From NCBI GenBank assembly GCA_946482565.1, contig CAMLSB010000012.1, forward strand, positions 1-24,464: DNA of 24,464 nt, given 5' to 3'. Below are positions 18,341 through 24,464 of the stretch, piece after piece (the first letter of the stretch is position 1; each line of letters begins with the position of its first letter). The stretch comes from an uncultured Lysobacteraceae bacterium (GTDB taxonomy: Bacteria > Pseudomonadota > Gammaproteobacteria > Xanthomonadales > Xanthomonadaceae). The position numbers and the translations under genes are program-made. The notes under the pieces are model-generated. The model worked only from the letters and a program-made list of their open reading frames with translations. It made no database searches and was not told the DNA's origin.

Positions 18341-20716
18341 GTGTCTATCCAACATCCGGAAATGGGCGTTCCCGCGGGAAGGGATCCCGAGCGCCTGCTC
18401 GAGGAACTCAAGCGCATTGCCGTCGAACAACTCGGCGCGGTGCCCGCGGGCCTCTATCGTCCGATCGAGGAGCAACTCCACGACAGCCTGCGCGTCGGCC
18501 AGGAGGGCACGCAGCGCAAGGATCTCATGACCGTGCTCGCGCTGCGACAGCGCGGTTCCGGTTACGTGATGAAGTTCCGCGAGCTCATCGGCCGCGCGTT
18601 CGACGAATTCTGCGGCCGCAGCCTCCCCGGCGGGAATGCCGCGCCGATGGGCCTGGTGCGCGAGAACGAACTCGATTTCCACCTCGACGGCCAGCGCCTC
18701 GCCGAGTCGATCGCGGCGCGCTACCAGCGCCCGCTCGAGATGCTCGGCCTGCGTTTCGATTCGCTGGCCACGGCGATGGGCGTGCCCGGCATCACCAACC
18801 CGGTCGGCGCGACCCTGCTCGCGAACGCGTTCGTGCAGACCTTCCGCGACGCCGACGTCGGCACGTCGCTGCGCCTGCTGTTGTTCCGGCAATACGAGCA
18901 GGAACTGGCGAAGGTGCTCGGCGAGCTCTATGGCCGCCTGAACTCGCAACTCGCCGCGCATGGCTTCCACGCCGATGCGCGGCGCGAGCCGGTGGCGGGA
19001 GCGTCCGTGTCCGCGCCGGCCGGTCCCGTGCCCGGCACGTCCCAGGCGCCGTCGCGCCAGGCGGCGGGCGCATGGATGGAAGCGGGGATCGGCGGCATCG
19101 TGCCGCAACCGGTGTCCGCATCCGCGCCCACGTTCGATTTCGACCTGTCGGCGTTCGCGTCGCCAGGCTTCGGGCAAACTGCGGCCACGCCTGCCGCGCC
19201 GGCCATGCAGGCGCCCGCATCGCAGGCGCCCGCGCAGCCGCCCGGCAGCGCCGAGATGTTCCGCGCCGCACCTGCCGCCCGCGTCCAGCACCAGCAATTG
19301 CGCGACATGCTGCACCTGTGGCGCGAAGGCATGGCGACTGGCGATGCTGGCGGGCGCGTCGCGATGGCCGCGCATTCCGCCGGTCCCGACGCGCGCCGCG
19401 AATTGCGCCTGCAGGAAGTCGTCAGCGTCGCCTCGCTGCTGCAGCGCGATGGCGCGCGCAATTTCGAAGCAGCGCTTGCCGGCAAGTGCGGGCTGCACGA
19501 AGCCATCCGCGAGGAACTCGCCGAGGGCGCGGGCCGGCTCGGCCTCGACCCCTCGCAGACCCGCCTCGACCCGCACCAGGAAGACGCGGTCGACCTGACC
19601 GGCTTGCTGTTCGAATCGATGCTGCGCGGCCACGCGATGGGTGGCGAGGCGCGGCGCCTGTTCGCGCGCCTGGTCATGTCCTACGTCAAGGTCGCGCTGA
19701 CCGACGACAACCTGTTCGTGCAGGGCGAGCACCCGGCGCGCCGCCTGCTCGACGCGCTCGCGCTCGGTTGCGAGGGCAACGAGGGCGTGTCGGCGCAGGA
19801 CCGCGAACTGCTCGACGGCGCGGGCCGCGTGGTCGACCGCGTCACCGCCCAGTACAACGAGGACCTCGCGATCTTCGAGCTCAGCGCCGGGGAAATGCAG
19901 GCCCTGGTCGAACAGCAGCGCCGCCGCGCCGACATCGCCGAACGCCGCAGCGCGGAGACCGCGCATGGCCGCGAGCGCCTCGCGCGCGCCCGCGACGTCG
20001 CCGCGCAGGCGCTGGCCGAGCGCATGGCCGGCCGTACGCTGACGCCGACGATCGCGCATTTCCTCGAGCGCCACTGGCAGCACCACCTGGTGCAGGTCGT
20101 CCTGCGCGATGGCGAGGACAGCGCGCGCATGCCGCGCGTGCTGGCCATGGCGGACGAACTGGTGTCGCTGGACGAAGCCGCGGCGCGTGGCGCCGGCCGC
20201 GAGGTCGCCTCGCGCGTGCTCGCATTGCATCCGGCGCTGGTCGAGGCCCTGTCCAGCTCCGGCCTCGACGAACAGGTCGCGGGCGAATGGATGGCGGGCC
20301 TGGCGCGCACCGTGGCGTTCCCCGATGTCCCGCGCGAACCGCGCGTGCCGCAGGCGCGAGCCACCGAAGAGGCCGACGAGGCACCGGTGCTGCGCGTCGT
20401 CGGCGGCCATGCGCAACTCGATTTCGATCCGGCCGTGGCCGAGCGCATGCGCTCGCTGCAGCCCGGCGACTGGATGCGGCTCACCGACGAGCGCGCGCAC
20501 GAAATCGCGGTCAAGGTGGCCTGGATCAGCCCGCTCAGCGGCCGGCTGCTGCTGGTCAACCGGCGCGGCATCAAGCAGCTGGTGGCCTCGCCGGAACAGC
20601 TCGCGGCGCTGGTGCGCAGCGGGAACCTGTTCGCGGAGGCGGACGAGCTGCCCTTCGACGAGGCGATGCGCCTGGTGCGCCAGCGCCTCGGCCGCTCGGC
20701 CAGCCGCGCCGCCTGA
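18341..20716 (+). CDS. DUF1631 family protein with C-terminal PilZ-like region
   Basis: A 791-residue cytoplasmic-looking protein of the DUF1631 family. Related proteins are sometimes mislabelled thymidine phosphorylase, and I know of no settled function. The N-terminal block (about 1-210) is mostly helical; residues about 211-311 are a low-complexity Ala/Pro/Gln linker; a second helical block follows, including a charged coiled-coil-like stretch (VEQQRRRADIAERRSAE). The last 90 residues (GDWMRLTDERAHEIAVKVAWISP, then LLLVNRRGIK) resemble a PilZ-like beta barrel, but the RxxxR c-di-GMP signature is not obvious. The GTG start at 18341 has AGGGGG seven bases upstream. It is divergent from the nitroreductase across a 100-base gap. 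Confidence 0.82.
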   Translation: MSIQHPEMGVPAGRDPERLLEELKRIAVEQLGAVPAGLYRPIEEQLHDSLRVGQEGTQRKDLMTVLALRQRGSGYVMKFRELIGRAFDEFCGRSLPGGNAAPMGLVRENELDFHLDGQRLAESIAARYQRPLEMLGLRFDSLATAMGVPGITNPVGATLLANAFVQTFRDADVGTSLRLLLFRQYEQELAKVLGELYGRLNSQLAAHGFHADARREPVAGASVSAPAGPVPGTSQAPSRQAAGAWMEAGIGGIVPQPVSASAPTFDFDLSAFASPGFGQTAATPAAPAMQAPASQAPAQPPGSAEMFRAAPAARVQHQQLRDMLHLWREGMATGDAGGRVAMAAHSAGPDARRELRLQEVVSVASLLQRDGARNFEAALAGKCGLHEAIREELAEGAGRLGLDPSQTRLDPHQEDAVDLTGLLFESMLRGHAMGGEARRLFARLVMSYVKVALTDDNLFVQGEHPARRLLDALALGCEGNEGVSAQDRELLDGAGRVVDRVTAQYNEDLAIFELSAGEMQALVEQQRRRADIAERRSAETAHGRERLARARDVAAQALAERMAGRTLTPTIAHFLERHWQHHLVQVVLRDGEDSARMPRVLAMADELVSLDEAAARGAGREVASRVLALHPALVEALSSSGLDEQVAGEWMAGLARTVAFPDVPREPRVPQARATEEADEAPVLRVVGGHAQLDFDPAVAERMRSLQPGDWMRLTDERAHEIAVKVAWISPLSGRLLLVNRRGIKQLVASPEQLAALVRSGNLFAEADELPFDEAMRLVRQRLGRSASRAA

Positions 20717-20779
20717 AGCCGTTCGGCGCCGGGCGCGCGCATTCGCTAGGATGCGGGCAAGCACCCGGTGGAGCGGCGC

Positions 20780-21895
20780 ATGGCGATGAAGGTGGCGATT
20801 GCGGTGGCGCGCGAGACCGCGCCGGGCGAGCGGCGCGTGGCGCTGACCCCCGAAACCTGCAGGAAGCTCGTTGCCGCCGGCGCCAGCGTGCGCGCCGAAC
20901 GCGGCCTGGGCGAAGCCGCCGGATTCACCGATGCGGACTACGCGGCCGCAGGGGCGGAACTCGTCGCCGACGCGCAGGCCGCCCATGCCGGCGCCGATAT
21001 CGTGCTCTGCGTGCAGGCGCCGCCACCCGCGGTGTTGCAGGCGCTGCCCGAAGGTACGGTCCTCGTCGGCATGCTGCAGCCCGACGCCGATCCGGCGCGC
21101 GCCGATGCGCTGCGCGCGCGCGGCATCGTCGCCTTCCCGCTGGAGCGCCTGCCGCGCACCACGCGCGCCCAGGCCATGGACGTGCTCAGTTCGCAGGCCG
21201 GCATGGCCGGTTACAAGGCCACGCTGCTCGCGGCACAGCTGTCGCCGCGCTTCTTCCCGATGCTGACCACGGCGGCGGGCACGATCCGTCCGTCGAAGGT
21301 GCTGGTCGTCGGCGCCGGCGTCGCCGGCCTGCAGGCGATCGCGACGGCGAAGCGCCTCGGCGCGCAGGTCGAAGGCTTCGACGTGCGCCCGGAAACGCGC
21401 GAGCAGATCGAATCGCTGGGCGGCAAGTTCCTGGACCTGGGCGTCAGCGCGGCCGGCGAGGGCGGCTACGCGCGCCAGCTCACCGACGAGGAACGCGCGG
21501 AACAGCAGCGCCGGCTCGGCGAGCACCTTCGCGGCGTGGACACGGTGGTCTGCACCGCCGCGGTGCCCGGTCGCCCCGCGCCGCGCATCCTCACCGCCGG
21601 CATGGTGCGGGGCATGCGCGCGGGCAGCGTCATCGTGGACATGGCCGCGGAAACCGGCGGCAACTGCGAACTCACCCGGCCGGGCGAAACCGTCGTGGAA
21701 TCTGGCGTCACGATCGCCGGGCCGCTGGGGCTGGCCAGCAGCGGTGCGTTCCATGCCAGCGAGATGTTCGCGCGCAACGCGTACAACTTCGTCGCGCCGA
21801 TGCTGCGCGATGGCCAGCTCGCGATCGACTGGGACGACGAACTGTTCGCGCGCACCGCATGGCCGCCGCGCGCGCAGGCCGCGCCGCAAGCCTGA
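20780..21895 (+). CDS. pntAA: Proton-translocating NAD(P) transhydrogenase, alpha subunit part 1 (NAD-binding)
   Basis: A 371-residue soluble domain I of the Re/Si-specific transhydrogenase, which binds NAD(H) and passes hydride to NADP at the expense of the proton gradient. It has the alanine-dehydrogenase/PNT N-terminal domain (ARETAPGERRVALTP), the LSSQAGMAGYKA region, and the Rossmann motif VLVVGAGVAGLQA leading to FDVRPETREQ. It lacks the membrane helices found in the one-piece E. coli PntA, so the alpha chain is split; part 2 is encoded about 1.5 kb further on. ATG 20780 has GGAG six bases upstream; the GTG at 20768 overlaps that site and is less likely. The partner genes are separated by an opposite-strand sigma-factor module. 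Confidence 0.95.
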   Translation: MAMKVAIAVARETAPGERRVALTPETCRKLVAAGASVRAERGLGEAAGFTDADYAAAGAELVADAQAAHAGADIVLCVQAPPPAVLQALPEGTVLVGMLQPDADPARADALRARGIVAFPLERLPRTTRAQAMDVLSSQAGMAGYKATLLAAQLSPRFFPMLTTAAGTIRPSKVLVVGAGVAGLQAIATAKRLGAQVEGFDVRPETREQIESLGGKFLDLGVSAAGEGGYARQLTDEERAEQQRRLGEHLRGVDTVVCTAAVPGRPAPRILTAGMVRGMRAGSVIVDMAAETGGNCELTRPGETVVESGVTIAGPLGLASSGAFHASEMFARNAYNFVAPMLRDGQLAIDWDDELFARTAWPPRAQAAPQA

Positions 21896-21932
21896 CGTCG
21901 CAAGCCTGGCGCCGCGCCGACGCCGTCGCGGG

Positions 21933-22415
21933 CTAGCGCGGGTCCCGGTTCTTCGGCGGATTCGCCTCGACCCAGGCATTGCGCTGGGCCTGCGTCATCC
22001 CGTGCCACTGGTCGCGCAGCGCCTTGCGCTGTTCCGGCGACATCGTGCGCATCTTCTCGAACAGCGCGCGCATCTCGCGGCGCCGCGCCGGATCCATGTG
22101 TTCCCAGTGGCCCAGGCCGCGTCGCGCCCGCGCGCGCTGCTCCGGCGTCATCGAGCGCCAGCGCTCGGCGTGGCCGTACATCCGCGCCCGCTCGCCCGGA
22201 TTGGAATCCCAGCGCTCGCGCAGCGGCGCGACGAGCAATTCGCGCTGCGCGGGCGTGAGCTGGTCCCATGCGGGCAGCACAGGTTGCGCAGCTTGCGCGA
22301 CAGGGGCTGGCGACTGCCGCGGCGCGCTGTCCTGCGCGCCGGCGATGCCGCTGGTGGCGCACAACGCAAGGGCGAACAGCGCGGCCGCGACAGCGTGGCG
22401 GTGGAGGGTGGTCAT
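21933..22415 (-). CDS. Exported DUF3106-like protein with 18-residue repeats
   Basis: A 160-residue protein with a signal peptide (MTTLHRHAVAAALFALALCATSGIAGA, cut near AGA-QD), hence periplasmic. The mature part is made of a repeated motif, roughly W-x-x-[LM]-[TSD]-P-x-[QR]-R. The motif begins at residues 53, 71, 89, 107 and 125 with an exact 18-residue period, and at 140 for a sixth copy. Eighteen residues equal five helical turns, so a helical rod or bundle is likely. The motif recalls the LTxxQ motif of the Spy/CpxP/CnrX group. It is the third gene of a minus-strand sigma-factor module, seven bases after the membrane protein gene, and converges on pntAA. The DUF3106 label is from memory of the family pattern. 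Confidence 0.8.
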   Translation of the reverse strand: MTTLHRHAVAAALFALALCATSGIAGAQDSAPRQSPAPVAQAAQPVLPAWDQLTPAQRELLVAPLRERWDSNPGERARMYGHAERWRSMTPEQRARARRGLGHWEHMDPARRREMRALFEKMRTMSPEQRKALRDQWHGMTQAQRNAWVEANPPKNRDPR

Positions 22416-22422
22416 CGCGTCA

Positions 22423-22794
22423 TCACTCCGATGCGAGGGCAACGGCGTCGGAAGACGCCAGCCACAGGTAGAAGTCGGGATCCTGCTCGAGCGTGGCGGG
22501 CGCCGCGTTGGCGGCGACCGCGCTGGCCACCGCGGGCAGCACCGGCGCGGGGTCATGGGCCGTCCGCCACGGCGCGGCGAACGCCAGCGCCAGCGCGAGC
22601 GCCGGCGCGCCCAGCCATGCCCAGCCGTGGCGGCGGTGCATCGCGGGCGTCGCGCCGGCGGTACCCGGGGCGCCGGCAGCGACCGCGGCTCGCCGGCGCT
22701 GCTGCAGCTGCGCGCGCACTCGCGGCGACAGCGCCTCCAGCGATCCAGCGTGCGCCGCGCGTGCGTGCGCGTCGAAGCGTGCGTCGTCGTTCAT
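22423..22794 (-). CDS. Single-pass membrane protein, putative anti-sigma factor (DUF3619-like)
   Basis: A 123-residue protein with a charged N-terminal cytoplasmic part of about 55 residues, one transmembrane helix at about 58-76 (WLGAPALALALAFAAPW), and an Ala/Pro-rich outer segment ending in DPDFYLWLA. No zinc-finger HxxxCxxC motif is present. Its ATG overlaps the stop of the ECF sigma gene as ATGA, and GGAGGA lies seven bases upstream of the start. This coupling to a sigma factor and the single-pass topology suggest an anti-sigma role, which is an inference. The C-terminal motif resembles DUF3619 proteins that accompany sigma factors in other Proteobacteria. Confidence 0.72.
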   Translation of the reverse strand: MNDDARFDAHARAAHAGSLEALSPRVRAQLQQRRRAAVAAGAPGTAGATPAMHRRHGWAWLGAPALALALAFAAPWRTAHDPAPVLPAVASAVAANAAPATLEQDPDFYLWLASSDAVALASE

Positions 22795-23369
22795 CGCCAA
22801 TCCTCCAGTTTCCGCTGCAGCGCTTCCCGCGCCCGCGACAAATGCGTCTTCACCGATCCCTCGCTGCAGCCCATGGCGCGCGCGGTGTCGGCGACATCGA
22901 GTTCTTCCAGCACGCGCAGCGTGAACGCCTCGCGTTGCCGGCGCGGGAGTGCTTGCAGCGCCTCCGAGAGCCTGGACCAGGCCTCGCGCCCGTCGTGGCT
23001 GCGCGACGGATCCGGTGCGTGGTCGGTCCAGTCCACGCCTTCCTCGGCGTTCGCCGCCGCGGGCACCAGCCAGCGCAGGCGGAAGCCACGGCGCCGCTGC
23101 GCGTCCACGACGCGGCTGCGCAGGATGCTCCAGAACAGCGCCTGCCACTCCGACACCGGGCGATCGGCATAGCCGACCATCCGCATCATCGCTTCCTGCA
23201 CCGCGTCCAGCGCATCCTCGCGATGGCGCAAGCCCAGTTCCGCGAAGCGATAGGCGCGGGGCGACACCGCGGCGAGGAAGCCGTCGAGCGACACCGGCCC
23301 GTTCGCCGCCGCCGGGGCGGGGGTGGTGGCGGGTTCCGCTTCGTTCGGGACGATCACGGCCTGCAGCAT
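22791..23369 (-). CDS. ECF-type RNA polymerase sigma factor
   Basis: A 192-residue sigma-70-family protein of the extracytoplasmic-function size class. Region 2 is seen as LRHREDALDAVQEAMMRMVGYADR followed by WQALFWSILRSRVVDAQRRR. Region 4 is LQALPRRQREAFTLRVLEELDVADTARAMGCSEGSVKTHLSRAREALQ, a clear helix-turn-helix for -35 recognition. The ATG at 23369 is the best available start, although the preceding Shine-Dalgarno is weak; the open frame continues upstream past the point where homology would begin. The stop overlaps the start of the putative anti-sigma gene (ATGA). The gene is divergent from pntAB with a 96-base gap, so it could be controlled together with the transhydrogenase. Its target promoters are unknown. 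Confidence 0.9.
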   Translation of the reverse strand: MLQAVIVPNEAEPATTPAPAAANGPVSLDGFLAAVSPRAYRFAELGLRHREDALDAVQEAMMRMVGYADRPVSEWQALFWSILRSRVVDAQRRRGFRLRWLVPAAANAEEGVDWTDHAPDPSRSHDGREAWSRLSEALQALPRRQREAFTLRVLEELDVADTARAMGCSEGSVKTHLSRAREALQRKLEDWR

Positions 23370-23465
23370 ACGACCCAGAACGCCCGGGAAGGGGCGCCGT
23401 TGACGCGCCACGGAGCCGTTCACCGGCCGGTTATGATGGCCGCGGGAACCCCAGCGGGAGCAGCC
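23370..23465. promoter_or_regulatory. Divergent region between the sigma factor and pntAB
   Basis: This 96-base gap must hold the promoters for the sigma module (minus) and for pntAB-pntB (plus). TATGAT at 23432-23437 is a plausible plus-strand -10 box; TTGACG at 23400-23405 is a good -35 sequence but lies 26 bases from it, too far for a standard promoter. I could not find a convincing ECF-type promoter in either direction. Confidence 0.3.
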
Positions 23466-23774
23466 GTGGTCGACGACTTCATGGTGCAGGCCTTCATGGT
23501 GTTGTACGTGTTCATGCTCGCGGCGATCGCCGGGCACGTGATCATCTCGCGCGTGCCGGTGATCCTGCATACGCCGCTGATGTCGGGGTCGAACTTCATC
23601 CACGGCATCGTCCTGGTCGGCGCGATGGTCGTGCTCGGCCACGCGGACACGCCGCTGGAGAAAGCGATCGGCTTCATCGCGGTGCTGCTGGGCGCGGGCA
23701 ACGCCGCCGGCGGCTACGTGGTCACCGAGCGCATGCTCGAGATGTTCAAGGCCAGCAAGCCGGGGGCGAAATGA
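23466..23774 (+). CDS. pntAB: Proton-translocating NAD(P) transhydrogenase, alpha subunit part 2 (membrane)
   Basis: A 102-residue membrane protein corresponding to the C-terminal membrane helices of one-piece PntA. It has about three hydrophobic segments (FMVLYVFMLAAIAGHVII, FIHGIVLVGAMVVLG, AIGFIAVLLGAGNAAGGYVV) and the family signature VPVILHTPLMSGSNFIHGI. The GTG start at 23466 has GGGAG five bases upstream; an ATG at 23481 is the fallback. The stop overlaps the pntB ATG (ATGA). Together with PntAA and PntB it forms the transhydrogenase that makes NADPH from NADH using proton flow. Confidence 0.94.
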   Translation: MVDDFMVQAFMVLYVFMLAAIAGHVIISRVPVILHTPLMSGSNFIHGIVLVGAMVVLGHADTPLEKAIGFIAVLLGAGNAAGGYVVTERMLEMFKASKPGAK

Positions 23775-24464
23775 GCGGCGCCGCTTCGCTGCAATGGCTG
23801 GCGCAGGCCAGCTACTTCATCGCCGCGACCCTGTTCCTGCTCGGCCTGCAGCGCATGGCGTCGCCCAGGACCGCGCGCAGCGGCATCCAGTGGGCGGGGG
23901 CCGGCATGGTGCTGGCGACGATCGCGACGCTGCTGTTGCCCGGCTTGCACAATCTCGGGTTGATCGTGCTCGCGACGGGGCTGGGCACGGTGGTCGCGTG
24001 GATCTGGGGCAAGCGCGTCGCGATCACCGACATGCCGCAGATGGTCGCGTTGTTCAACGGCATGGGTGGCGGTTCGGCCGCCGCGATCGGTGCGGTGGAG
24101 TTGTGGAAGGCCGTCGGGATGGCCGGCCCGCGCCCGTCCGGCGTGCACGTCGCGCTCGCGGTGGTGGGCGCGCTGATCGGCGCGATCTCGCTGACCGGCT
24201 CGGTCATCGCCTGGGCCAAGCTCGACGGGCGCATGGACAAGCGCTACACCTTCCTCGGCCAGCGCTTCTTCAACGCGCTCGTGTTCCTGGCGGCGGTCGG
24301 CTTCGGCGCGGTCGCGGCCTGGGGCCTGGTCGCCGGCGGTTTCGAGGCGCAGCAGATGACTGCGTTCGCCGTCCTCGCGTTCTTCGGGCTGGCGCTTCTG
24401 CTCGGCGTGCTGATGACGCTGCCGATCGGCGGCGCCGACATGCCGGTGGTGATCTCGCTGTACA
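23771..24464 (+). CDS. pntB: Proton-translocating NAD(P) transhydrogenase, beta subunit (5' part, runs off the window)
   Basis: The first 231 codons of the beta subunit, which provides most of the proton channel and the NADP(H)-binding domain III. Visible are the N-terminal membrane helices (LQWLAQASYFIAATLFLLGL onward) and the conserved loop TDMPQMVALFNGMGGGSAA. Further on come the helices around IGAISLTGSVIAWAKLDGRM and the motif GADMPVVISLY just before the window ends. The NADP-binding domain is beyond the window. The start overlaps the pntAB stop by ATGA, so the two are translated together. No frameshift is seen in the part present. Confidence 0.96.
   Translation, partial: MSGAASLQWLAQASYFIAATLFLLGLQRMASPRTARSGIQWAGAGMVLATIATLLLPGLHNLGLIVLATGLGTVVAWIWGKRVAITDMPQMVALFNGMGGGSAAAIGAVELWKAVGMAGPRPSGVHVALAVVGALIGAISLTGSVIAWAKLDGRMDKRYTFLGQRFFNALVFLAAVGFGAVAAWGLVAGGFEAQQMTAFAVLAFFGLALLLGVLMTLPIGGADMPVVISLY

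Noticed and set aside
20722..20752. TAGGAT upstream of pntAA as a -10 box
   Set aside because: It is a weak hexamer with only TTCGGC at a 19-base spacing as a -35 candidate; not enough to annotate, although a promoter is expected here.
17626..21936. A 1436-codon plus-strand frame
   Set aside because: It is a shifted frame over the nitroreductase, DUF1631 and pntAA genes with extreme Arg content; the real frames have clear homology and ribosome-binding sites.
18299..21979. A 1226-codon open frame on the minus strand
   Set aside because: It runs antisense through both the DUF1631 gene and pntAA, is Arg/Ala/His rich without motifs, and ignores the boundary between two well-supported genes.
23380..23430. 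ECF-type autoregulatory promoter for the sigma gene (TGAAC ... CGTCA on the minus strand)
   Set aside because: The two elements are only about 12 bases apart, short of the 16-17 usual for ECF promoters.

Overview
The window is chromosomal DNA of very high GC (about 70% by eye). Gene content and gene order point to a gammaproteobacterium of the Xanthomonadaceae/Lysobacteraceae (Lysobacter-, Luteimonas- or Xanthomonas-like). The main reasons are the ahpC-ahpF-oxyR cluster, a proline iminopeptidase whose triad positions match the Xanthomonas enzyme, and a three-piece transhydrogenase (pntAA, pntAB, pntB). The genus is an inference. Coding density is high, and no gene-free stretch exceeds 300 bases. 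I saw no tRNA, rRNA, CRISPR array, insertion sequence or prophage gene.

Region 1 (1-4606, all minus strand) is a peroxide-defence block. ahpC (peroxiredoxin) is followed by ahpF (its flavoprotein reductase) and oxyR (the peroxide sensor), then rnk and the 5' part of glnS, which overlap by ATGA. The ahpC upstream region holds a well-formed promoter with an OxyR-type site against its -35 box. Strong hairpins separate ahpC from ahpF and ahpF from oxyR.

Region 2 (4607-9034, minus) is one large gene for a full-size Lhr-type helicase that lacks the usual last segment of the family. Region 3 (9262-15286, plus) carries a secreted M1 aminopeptidase, prmC, proline iminopeptidase and a FUSC-type membrane protein. 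Region 4 (15237-18240, minus) has a nitroreductase, a 5'-3' exonuclease, a Nudix hydrolase and an unrecognised exported protein with much lower GC, which looks acquired.

Region 5 (18341-24464) contains a DUF1631 protein, then the proton-translocating transhydrogenase genes. pntAA is separated from pntAB-pntB by a three-gene minus-strand module: an ECF-type sigma factor, a single-pass membrane protein (anti-sigma candidate) and an exported protein built of six 18-residue repeats. This module is the best candidate for an under-described system here. Most other genes are ordinary housekeeping or stress genes.
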